From the NCBI GenBank assembly GCA_963575745.1, contig CAUYUJ010007402.1, forward strand, positions 22,501 to 86,500: 64,000 bases of DNA, given 5' to 3'. Positions 32,205-40,607 of the stretch are shown piece by piece. A program made the position numbers and the translations under genes. The stretch is from Prorocentrum cordatum (lineage: Eukaryota; Sar; Dinophyceae; Prorocentrales; Prorocentraceae). Each line of letters opens with the position of its first letter. The stretch's first letter is position 1. Below the pieces are notes generated by a model. That model was not told where the DNA came from. It worked only from the letters and a program-made list of their open reading frames with translations, and ran no database searches.

Positions 32205-33232
32205 CAAGACAGAACAGAACATGACAGAACAGAACATGACAGAATGGAACAGAGCCTGACAGAACATGACATATCAGCATCATGGCAAAATAGAGCAGAA
32301 CAGAGCATCACATAAAATACCAAAGACGATCATTGTATAACGGTAGACGACATAACTCAAAATCACAGAACATAGCCGAGCATAACATAACACACCTAGA
32401 CATAAAATATCATATCATGGCACAGCAATGCAGAACATTATATTTATGCATGCATGTATATATATATATATATATCATACTACGACAGCAAAACATAGCG
32501 ACGACGGACACGACATACCACAACATAACACAGCATATCATGACATAATAACACGCGATGATGACATATCATGGCAGAACATACCATAGCGATGTTATGA
32601 CAAACTAGAAGCATAACAAAACCTCAACAACATAACATAGCAAACCATGACATAACAGAAGACGACAAAAGCTTGACATAACATATCAGAACAGGACACA
32701 GCATCACAGAACATATCAGAACGCGGCAGCCAAGCATAGCGACGACGGCTACGACAGAACACAGCATGACAGAACAGAACACGACTGAATAGAACACGAG
32801 GATGACATACCATGGCAGAACAGAACATAGCGATAGCATGACAACACAGAGCATAACAAAACATCACAACGCATACCAGAGCAGAACATGACTCAACATA
32901 ATACGACAACATACAACGTAACGTAACATACCGAGCATGCCATAACACGCGTTGACATAACATATCAGATCATGGCGCAGCATCACCGAACATATCATAA
33001 TGCAGCCGCAAAAGCAAAGCGACGACGAACACATCATAACACAGCATGGCACAACAGAACATGACAGAGCATAACATGAGCATGACAGACCATGGGACAT
33101 CATAACATAGAAATGCCATGACAAAGCAGAGCATAACAAAACAGCACATGATGTACCAGAGCAGAACATTACATACCATAATACTACCGGACACAACATA
33201 ACATACCAGAGCCGAGCATAACACAGCACACC
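32205..33232. repeat. CATAACA/ACAGAACATGAC satellite, left block
   Basis: Degenerate array of ACATAACA, CAGAACATGACA and GACATACCA words. A higher-order marker, GCGACGACGG(A/C)(C/T)ACGACA, occurs near 32490, 32737 and (diverged) 33016. A (TA)n run lies at 32458-32474. A block of the same kind resumes at 36572-37150 beyond the intronless gene. Confidence 0.88.
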
Positions 33233-33239
33233 TTTTTTT
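33233..33239 (-). other. Possible retroposition poly-A remnant (A7 on the minus strand)
   Basis: Seven Ts on the plus strand at the exact point where the CATAACA array gives way to unrelated sequence. Read with the gene on the minus strand it would be the 3' A-tail of an inserted cDNA. Short and only suggestive. Confidence 0.4.
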
Positions 33240-34663
33240 CCGACGGAAACGCATCAGCCTGGCGCGAATTTGTCTGGTCGATTGCCCACGGGTGCGCACG
33301 CAAGGTGGAATGAAATAAACGGTCACCTCCGCGGTGAACAGAAGGAAGCTGCACTGGGGGATCTCGCGCCAGAGACACAACCGCCTCGCGCGCACTTGTC
33401 TGGTCGATTGCCCAAGGATGTGCGCGCAAGGTGGAGAAACCAGCTCTTGGAAGTGAACAAATACATCAAATTCACTGGGCTGACCGCAGGCGGACGTCAC
33501 CTGCAAGCCAGCATTACAGCCTGACGCGCCTTGGAGCGAACGGCACACATACTGAGGCGCCGACCAATCCCCTTTCTGAACATTCGAACGCCAACAATGA
33601 AACTCTCTATACGATATACATATATACACCGAAATACATAGATAATTGAAGGCCTCTCAATGCGCGTATCCATGGCGTGTAAATTCAATCCTATGCTATG
33701 AAGCGGCGGACCATGCCAAATCACCTGTCGTGAACGGCCCCGTCTTCAGGGAGAAATCTGACTTAGCCGATCAATGTAGGTACCGGCCGTAAGATGCATT
33801 CCCACACCTCCTTCAGTCATCGCACTATACACCTTTTGCCATGCAATGTAGAGCTTCAGGCTCTCTAAAGGTAGCCGCCTGCAACACGAGTGCCTAGAAA
33901 CGCCACAACCTGGCGCAAGCCAGTCTTCTGCGACCGAGGCGGACGTTCACTTAAAACGCCCCACGACTAAAGCCGTGTTGAACCACAATGAAGGGCCGGC
34001 CTGATCAACCCACGCATCAGAGGAAAGAGAGTCTTCGAGAGACAAGAGCAAACAAGAGCTACTGCCCCCAGGCAAACGCATGCGAGCGGTGGCCATCCGA
34101 AGCTGATCAAATTTTCGATGTCAAGCAGGGAGCGCAGGCAATCCTGCCCTCCGCTCACAAGCCCGACGAGTAGTTCAGTGAAACGATGTGTTACATCCTA
34201 GCCAACGGCACCAGGCAGTCCAGCCATCGGTCAGTAGCTTCCAAGAGGAGGGGACATCGCGCGAGGCACTAGTGCCAAATTCGCACGAGCCTCTAGCGTC
34301 CGCATGGTCACTCGTGAGATGCGAGGAACTTCGCCTTCAGCCTTACTCTTGGGAGATGAATGCATTCAAGCAGCAGTGTCATCCGAATTCGCTCCCGCAA
34401 CTATCGTATCGCAACTTCAGCTACCAGCTGATTGGCTTAAAACGCCATCGAAGCGAAACGTGAAACCTATTCATGTAGCTAGCTAACAGATGTCTGGTCT
34501 TCATTCTTCACGTGTGGTCCCATGATCAATTAAATTCGCGCCGTTCCAAATCAGCTGCAGCTCATTCGAGTTGAGCGCTCCCATTACTTACTGTACACGC
34601 AAGAGGCCCGACGTCGAACTCGCGATGCTAGGCTTGGCGCTTGGCAGTGTTCACACGGACGTC
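33240..34663 (-). other. Putative 3' UTR / downstream DNA of the intronless gene
   Basis: 1.4 kb of lower-GC DNA with no supported coding frame. A direct repeat of about 45 bp (TTGTCTGGTCGATTGCCCA within it) lies at about 33267-33305 and 33394-33433. If the A7 at 33233 is the transcript end, this is 3' UTR. Dinoflagellates lack a canonical AATAAA signal, so none was expected or seen. Confidence 0.35.
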
Positions 34664-36490
34664 CTAAGCCTGCCCATCAGCGCCCAGAGCTGCAACCATC
34701 ACCTTCTTGTTCACAGTCTGCTTGAACAGGTTGATCACAGTTTCCTCGTCGCCCTTGTTCGTGAAGTGGGTCTTTTCGAAACCCTTTCTGAAGCCCTCGA
34801 CTGCGTCAACTTCTAGCTCGGCAGCTCGCTCGTACATTCTCCACGCGGAGGGGCAGATGCAAGCGTTCGTAATGTTGTCGAAGCTGAATGCGAGAGAAAA
34901 CTCGAAGAAGCACCAGCCCCGCGAGAAATACTCTGTACCAGCAACGACCTCGTCGTCCATGGGCAGGGCGACCACTGGAGTGTTACCCATACTGTAAATC
35001 AATTCCATCGATCCGAGAGCCTTCTTGAACAAGGCCTCCTCCTCCTTCGTGCGGACAGCAGGGTGCTCTCCAGGTTTGGGCACCTTGTTCTCCTTCTCCC
35101 ACAGATCGTAGTCGGGGTGCATTTTGTCATTCTGAGGGAGCCCCATATAGTCGATGAAGACTGCATCGTCGTCGGACGCGTGCAACGCGTTCAGCTGCTG
35201 CACCAGAACTTGCAGCTTCGTCCCTTTGGGGCCAGGGGGGCTCTTCGACAGCCAGGGGTGCGACAGAACGAATCTGTTCTCGACAAGGTCCTCTCCTCTG
35301 GCTCGCGGGAAGCCCATGCTGCCGATGAACGCCTCCTCAAGGGGCACCTCCTGGCACCGCGCCATGATCCTTCCAGATCCGGCGAACCGCCTGAGGTAGC
35401 CGCACTTGACCCACTTCACCTGCGCCAGGTCGAGGTAGGCTAGGAACTCCTCGTAGAACGCCTGCAGCTGGCCGTGCTCGTACGAGTTGACCTTCCCGAA
35501 GGCCTCTTGCGCCAGCCGCCGCACCCAGGGGGGGCCCTCCAGCCCAGAGAGGAACACGGCGGAGAGACAATTGAGGACGATGTCGCCCGCCAGCGTGGCT
35601 GTCCAGATCTGTTTGTTGCGATGGTACAACGTGTTGAACTGCGCGCACGAGGCGGACAAGGACAGCAAGACCACGACGCCCGTGGCGCCCACCCACCAGG
35701 CCGCCCGGGCCGCCCCCGCGCGCCGGGAGCGCCGGCCCCGCCACGCGCCGGCCAGGAGCCCCCACGCCGCGCAGCACAACCCCGCGACATGGCAGGCGTG
35801 GAACGTAAACATGGACATCGGAATAAGCAAAAACCAATACCCAATGAGGCAGATGAGGCAGATGAGGCAGATGAGGCAGAAGACCGCCGCGCTGGCCACG
35901 CCCCCCCAGAGGGCCGCCCGCGCCGCCGCGGCGAGGCGGAGCCGCCCCAGCGCGCGGAGCTTCAGGACCAGGAGGCGCCACTTCACGAAAATGGTGGCAT
36001 AGTAGGCGCAGAAATTCATGGGCAGTACGTCCCACATTTCAGGCCAAATTCCCCCAGCCAGCAGGCTCGCCCCGTTGAGCGCGGCGCACACCCCGAAGCA
36101 CCGCGCCCCCGCGTGCAGGGGCAAGCCGCCCTCGAAGCGCCCGCGCGCCCAGACGCATCGGGCCGCGAAGGGCAGCGACGCGGGCGCCGCGAAGGCCAGC
36201 GACGCGGGCGAGCCCTCGAACAACACGGCGCCATCAAGGTACGACTCGTGCGGGAACAAGTGGGACAAGTAACCGAAGGGCCCCGCCACGGCCAGGAAGG
36301 CGAGCGCCAGCAGCGCCAGACGGGCGCCCCAGCGGCGCGCGATGCTCTCGGGCGGGCCGCCCCTGGGGAGCAGCGCGGGCGCGAAGGCGCCGTGATCCGC
36401 GGGGGGGCCGGGCGCCAGGTCGACGAGCTCGATGGCCTGCTCGCCGGGGCCGTAAAGCGGGACCCGCTCCGAGCTGCCGACGTCGGACAT
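34664..36490 (-). CDS. Intact single-exon gene: multi-pass membrane protein with C-terminal WLS/FIDYMGLPQ/RGWCFFE domain
   Basis: 608 residues from the ATG at 36490 (purine at -3); codons further upstream are only GTG-led and run into the DinoSL relic, so this start is preferred. Residues about 50-360 hold several hydrophobic segments (for example LALLALAFLAVAGPFGYL, AAVFCLICLICLICLIGYWF, WWVGATGVVVLLSLSAS), so it is a membrane protein. The cytosol-or-lumen C-terminal half has VLSHPWLSKSPPGPKGTK, AVFIDYMGLPQND, an RTKEEEALFKKAL helix and EYFSRGWCFFEFSLAF. I recall this motif set in many dinoflagellate proteins of unknown role. The acidic/aromatic layout loosely resembles TIR- or HET-like folds, but that is not shown. 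No introns, no frameshift. The DinoSL relic and satellite flanks suggest a retrogene. Confidence 0.85.
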   Translation of the reverse strand: MSDVGSSERVPLYGPGEQAIELVDLAPGPPADHGAFAPALLPRGGPPESIARRWGARLALLALAFLAVAGPFGYLSHLFPHESYLDGAVLFEGSPASLAFAAPASLPFAARCVWARGRFEGGLPLHAGARCFGVCAALNGASLLAGGIWPEMWDVLPMNFCAYYATIFVKWRLLVLKLRALGRLRLAAAARAALWGGVASAAVFCLICLICLICLIGYWFLLIPMSMFTFHACHVAGLCCAAWGLLAGAWRGRRSRRAGAARAAWWVGATGVVVLLSLSASCAQFNTLYHRNKQIWTATLAGDIVLNCLSAVFLSGLEGPPWVRRLAQEAFGKVNSYEHGQLQAFYEEFLAYLDLAQVKWVKCGYLRRFAGSGRIMARCQEVPLEEAFIGSMGFPRARGEDLVENRFVLSHPWLSKSPPGPKGTKLQVLVQQLNALHASDDDAVFIDYMGLPQNDKMHPDYDLWEKENKVPKPGEHPAVRTKEEEALFKKALGSMELIYSMGNTPVVALPMDDEVVAGTEYFSRGWCFFEFSLAFSFDNITNACICPSAWRMYERAAELEVDAVEGFRKGFEKTHFTNKGDEETVINLFKQTVNKKVMVAALGADGQA

Positions 36491-36549
36491 CTCGCTCGTC
36501 TGACGTCGCCGCGCGCACCGGGGGGCGCGCAGAAAGTCGGGCCGCAGTG

Positions 36550-36570
36550 CTTGAGCCAAAATGGTTACGG
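36550..36570 (-). other. DinoSL (spliced-leader) relic at the 5' end of the gene
   Basis: The minus strand matches the 21-nt core of the dinoflagellate spliced leader at 20 of 21 positions (CCGTA-A-CCATTTTGGCTCAAG; the sixth base is A instead of G). The preceding base is T, allowed at the variable first position. It lies 60 bp upstream of the gene's ATG. Trans-spliced leaders are added to mRNA, so a genomic copy in this place marks a reverse-transcribed, re-integrated mRNA. Confidence 0.85.
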
Positions 36571-36571
36571 A

Positions 36572-37150
36572 GCAGAACACCACACACCCTGAAATCACAC
36601 ATCATACCACGACACAGCATCACATAACACAGCACAACACGAGAGCAGAGCAGAGCGACCTCTACTAGCAGAGAACATCATACGATACTATACAACGCAA
36701 AACAGTCAACACACATACCATCGTAGAACATAGGAGAGCAGACAAAGACATAGCAACCAACGACATGACACAACACACAACATAACAAAACAAACCATAA
36801 AAAACACACACCTAGGCCTAGCATATCATATCATGACATGACCGCACATAACATATCATAACACGAAAAGAAGGCATATCGACGACGGACACGACATAAC
36901 ACACCATGGCACAACAAACCATGACATACCATAACACGAACAATACACAACATGACATAACAAAATATAGCAACGCCATGGCACAATAAATCATAACACC
37001 TCATCACATAACACACGAGAGCATAACATTACGTAATATATGACGATCTAGCACAACATAACATGACACATTCGAACATAGCGTAACACACTATGGCATA
37101 TCAAATCATATCACATCATGATAACACCACAGAACATACCATAACACGAA
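36572..37150. repeat. CATAACA satellite, right block
   Basis: Same word composition as 32205-33232, including a GCATATCGACGACGGACACG marker (about 36866) matching those of the left block. It directly abuts the DinoSL relic. Confidence 0.87.
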
Positions 37151-37164
37151 AACGAGAGCGCGTT

Positions 37165-37700
37165 TTTCGATTCGCGTCAATAACGGGCGGCTTGGGGGGG
37201 GCAAGGGGGCATAACGCAACGCCCCACCCCCGACGTGCGGTTCCAGCGCCACCACAGCGTCCGCGCGCAAGACGACGACGAGCGACGACGACGAGCGATA
37301 ACGACGACGACGACGACGAGCGACCACGACGACGACCGACGACCGACCACGCACGACGACGACGACGACGACGACGAGCGACCACGACGACGTGGCCGCC
37401 GGCTGCGACGACGACGACGACCGACGCCAACGACGCCGACGACGGCGACGACGACGACGACGGCGACGCCTCCAGAGGTGTCCAGAAGTTCCAAGAGGCC
37501 ATCTGGAGGCCTCTGGAAAGTCTACGGACATCTTCAAGAGCTCATCGAAAGCATTCGAAGGCGTTCGACAAAGACGAACGACCGCGGGCGATGACGACCG
37601 ACGACAACGACGACGACGACCACGACGACGACGAAGATGACGACAATGACGGCGGCGACGACGACGACGAGCGACGACGACGTCGACGACGACCGACAAC
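37165..37700. repeat. GAC/CGA trinucleotide repeat in two blocks
   Basis: (GAC)n/(CGA)n at about 37265-37465 and 37585-37695, separated by non-repeat DNA with AAGTTCCAAGAGGCC. Asp/Arg/Thr-rich frames on both strands reflect the repeat and are not supported as genes. Confidence 0.9.
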
Positions 37701-38180
37701 GAAGAGCATCTTTACCCAACTTAAGCCCAACAGGGCCAATATCATCAGGATGTACAGGCAGTAAGTTTGGTGCTCTCAGCATAGGTTCCAAGGAACGTCT
37801 TGGGCTCGAGGTTCCCGAGAGCCATGGCGGCCAAGAAAACTGCGAAAGCCGTAGAAGTATGAGATTCGACTGTCCGTTAAGCGGGTAGGGAACGAAAGAG
37901 AGCGCGGGGCGCGTGCGCGTTATTTCCATCCGATCCCAAACAGCTAGGGAACGGTCAACTCAGCGTTGAAGTAAATGCATAGATGTACATGTGCGGCGGC
38001 AGGGAGCGCACGGCAACGACCCCCGCCCCCCCACCCCCCGCGGCGGCCAAGCCGCAGCGGCCGGCCAGGGCCGACGCAGCACCATCGGGGCCCAACTTCT
38101 CCGACGGCGCCAAATTCAGCGGGCGCGAGGCTCTCAAAGCCGTCAGCAGCCCAGCTCGCCACGTCGTAATCACCATTTAG

Positions 38181-39491
38181 TCATGGGCGCATGGTGTTTG
38201 TCCTGGTTTTGCCTCCAGTGCGCCATGGGCGCCTGGTGCTACCACCAGTTCCATCCGTCGCCGCGTCGCCATGGGTAATCTCTGCTGTCGCGGCGGCGAT
38301 CGCCCCAGCTCTCATGGCCACCCTTGCCGCGGCCATCCTGCCCAGCCCCTTGCTCCTGGCTAGGCTGGAGGAGCCCCGCCGCGCACTCGAGGCGCGGTCT
38401 ACTGGGGGTCGGCTATGCCTCCGATCACGCCATGGGAGTGGAGCTGGTTCGGGCTGATCGTGCCGGGGCGCGGATGGAGCGGCTCCACTCGGGGCCGATT
38501 GGCGGAAATCCGCATAGTGGCACGGCCCCGCCGCAGGCGGGGGCGCCGCGCGGCTGCCCCCCTTCTCGCGGGCTCGCCCGCCCATTCCCGTCTCTGCTGC
38601 CTCTGGGGGCGGCGGGGCCGCACCACTCGAGGCGCTGCCTTTGCCGCGCCCCTTCCGCGAGGACGCGGCCGCCCTGTCCTCCTGCACTGAAGAACTACTG
38701 AGGGCGCGTTTGCGGCTTGCAGAACGGGCCGCCCTGGCGGTCGTTGCCCGCAGTTGGTTTCTCCGTGCCACTCGCGCAGTGGGCAGTCGGGGGGCGGGGC
38801 GCTCCTGTTCCGGTTCTAGCGTCGCCACCCCGTGCCGGTGCCAAATATTCAGGGCATGCACCGCAGCATCGCACACGCGCAGCGGCCACCGTTCAGAGGC
38901 GGCGCTTTGGACAGTGTCGGGCGTCAGCCGCAGGCCGCGCTTGAGCGCCGTCGCCTGCGACTGCTGCAGGTGCTGCATGCATGCCTCAATCATGTGCGCA
39001 TCAGTGGGGACCTGCGGTATGTCTGTCCGATGCCCGTAGATATCTCTGCACGCCAGATCCAGCATCTCACGATGCGCCCTGGGGAGGTTGACTTCACGTA
39101 ACAAATCGGTTCGGTGCTGATCGACATCTTCGAGATGAGCACGCACGGCGTCCTCATCCGCAGTCGCTCCGTCGATCTCTGTCCAGTCGGACTCTTTGGC
39201 AAACTCAACGGCCACCCTGTAGACTTGTTCCGACATCCATGTCGTCTTCATGTCGTACATATCTGGGTCGTAGACGGAGAAGTCGGGCGGCTCGTACCAC
39301 ATCCGACGCATCTTTGCCTCGCAGGTGGCTAAGGTAGTCGCCTGGTGGTACTCTTCCGGCTCCTCATGGGCGGCGAAGCACGTAGCGAGCTCCTCGGCCG
39401 CCCTCTTAATGCTGTAAACATCGATAGCTTGCATGTTGTCAGCATGGTGAGTTCTGCGATGCGGGGCGCAGGATCTGCCCCGTTTGCGCAA
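38181..39491 (-). CDS. Unidentified minus-strand frame, C-terminal member of a frameshifted chain
   Basis: Protein-like in its first 220 residues: AAEELATCFAAHEEPEEYHQA, WYEPPDFSVYDPDMYDMKTTW, REVNLPRAHREMLDLACRDIYG. It then becomes Arg/Ala/Ser-rich with basic stretches. Not recognised. It overlaps the previous frame (39329-40096) in another phase at a point where coding character changes frame, so it is probably the continuation of one longer product. No catalytic motif is visible. Confidence 0.45.
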   Translation of the reverse strand: MRKRGRSCAPHRRTHHADNMQAIDVYSIKRAAEELATCFAAHEEPEEYHQATTLATCEAKMRRMWYEPPDFSVYDPDMYDMKTTWMSEQVYRVAVEFAKESDWTEIDGATADEDAVRAHLEDVDQHRTDLLREVNLPRAHREMLDLACRDIYGHRTDIPQVPTDAHMIEACMQHLQQSQATALKRGLRLTPDTVQSAASERWPLRVCDAAVHALNIWHRHGVATLEPEQERPAPRLPTARVARRNQLRATTARAARSASRKRALSSSSVQEDRAAASSRKGRGKGSASSGAAPPPPEAAETGMGGRAREKGGSRAAPPPAAGPCHYADFRQSAPSGAAPSAPRHDQPEPAPLPWRDRRHSRPPVDRASSARRGSSSLARSKGLGRMAAARVAMRAGAIAAATAEITHGDAATDGTGGSTRRPWRTGGKTRTNTMRP

Positions 39492-40096
39492 GGCGCGTTC
39501 TCCAAATGCTCTCGGCGCACCTTATGATCGGACACGCCTCTTCCGACTGTGCGACCTGCCACGTCTGCCATAGGCAGAGGCAGATGGCCGGACCGAGGCC
39601 GGGCGGCGCGCTCGCGTCCTCTGAAGGCTTTCTTCTTCTTCTCTCCCTCGATGCCGGCCAATTCTTCTTTCGGTTGCCAGCGGCTGTCAATATCATCTTG
39701 AATGTCACGCCCAAGTTCATTCAGTGTCTGCGGCATATCGTAGCGATGAACGTGGCACCAGGCCTCCCATCCCGCACAGGGATCGCGCTTCTCGCGAGCA
39801 TCGGGGACCGTAGTATCCCAGCCGAAGACGTCGAGGACGCCCATGTCTGTGCCCACATCGGTCTGATCCACCTGTCTGGACAAATATGCCCACCATTTCC
39901 AGGATGGCCATCTTGCATTGAAGACAGTAGCTCGCCAGCCGGAATACCGCTGGTACATCATCCACCTGCGTGCCAGTTTGTGGCATTTGACTTCACGCGC
40001 CGTATTACCATGGGCAGGGCGTTTGTCCTTATGTGATGATGGAACCCAGGCGAATACCGACCATTCCGCTGAAAGGGTAGCTGTTTTACCCGACAC
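39329..40096 (-). CDS. Unidentified minus-strand frame (middle of the chain)
   Basis: Contains REVKCHKLARRWMMYQRYSGW, WPSWKWWAYLSRQVDQTDVG, GWEAWCHVHRYDMPQTLNELG and a lysine-rich GEKKKKAF segment. The aromatic-rich composition is protein-like. No family recognised. After about 39480 the frame turns Arg/Ser-rich and the signal passes to the 38181-39491 frame, indicating a frameshift. Confidence 0.42.
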   Translation of the reverse strand: MSGKTATLSAEWSVFAWVPSSHKDKRPAHGNTAREVKCHKLARRWMMYQRYSGWRATVFNARWPSWKWWAYLSRQVDQTDVGTDMGVLDVFGWDTTVPDAREKRDPCAGWEAWCHVHRYDMPQTLNELGRDIQDDIDSRWQPKEELAGIEGEKKKKAFRGRERAARPRSGHLPLPMADVAGRTVGRGVSDHKVRREHLENAPCANGADPAPRIAELTMLTTCKLSMFTALRGRPRSSLRASPPMRSRKSTTRRLP

Positions 40097-40195
40097 TGCG
40101 GCGTAATAGCGTGCCAGCGCCGCCCTCGAGTTGTCTTGCTTCCAGCTTTCTCGCCAGCGGGCCTGAGTCTTATCTGAGCTCTGTATCTGGACCGC

Positions 40196-40552
40196 TCATG
40201 TCTTTTGCTCGTTCATCCTACCGCCACGTTCATGGGGCGTTCTGGCGGGCCCCGGATCCTCGAGCATACCGGCGTTCCTCCAGTCCACTGCGAAACGGAC
40301 TCGGTTGGGTTGCCACAGAGTCGCCTGATAGATAATCTCATCTTGGCACTCTGGGCATGCCAACATGCCATATCTGGACTTGTGTCCCACATGGCAGACG
40401 AGGCATACATCGTCCTCCCACTTAGGGGGCTGCCTGACTGCCTCAGATAACACAGTGTCGAGCCGATTCTCATGGCGGCCGGCTCTTATCAACTGATTGG
40501 GCTCCAGGACGTCGACGCAACCTGTCTCATGGGTGATGAAGACCTGCAGCAT
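40196..40552 (-). CDS. Short frame with a Cys4-type zinc-binding motif
   Basis: Carries DDVCLVCHVGHKSRYGMLACPECQDE: two C-x2-C pairs, with His in between, fitting a zinc ribbon or finger. TLWQPNRVRFAVDWRN follows. Same strand and spacing as its neighbours, so it is probably part of the same decayed or split gene. Confidence 0.45.
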   Translation of the reverse strand: MLQVFITHETGCVDVLEPNQLIRAGRHENRLDTVLSEAVRQPPKWEDDVCLVCHVGHKSRYGMLACPECQDEIIYQATLWQPNRVRFAVDWRNAGMLEDPGPARTPHERGGRMNEQKT

Positions 40553-40607
40553 GGTCAGACGACGGTCGTCAATGACGTGCTACAAAATGTGCCATTCGGT
40601 GCCTCCG

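Noticed and set aside
33967-34486. Small plus- and minus-strand frames in the 33.9-34.5 kb region
   Set aside because: Each is 60-90 codons, mutually overlapping and without motifs. The region fits better as the 3' UTR of the downstream-ending minus-strand gene.
37093-37764. 223-codon plus-strand Asp/Arg/Thr-rich frame
   Set aside because: Generated by the GAC triplet repeat; both strands are equally open and there is no domain.
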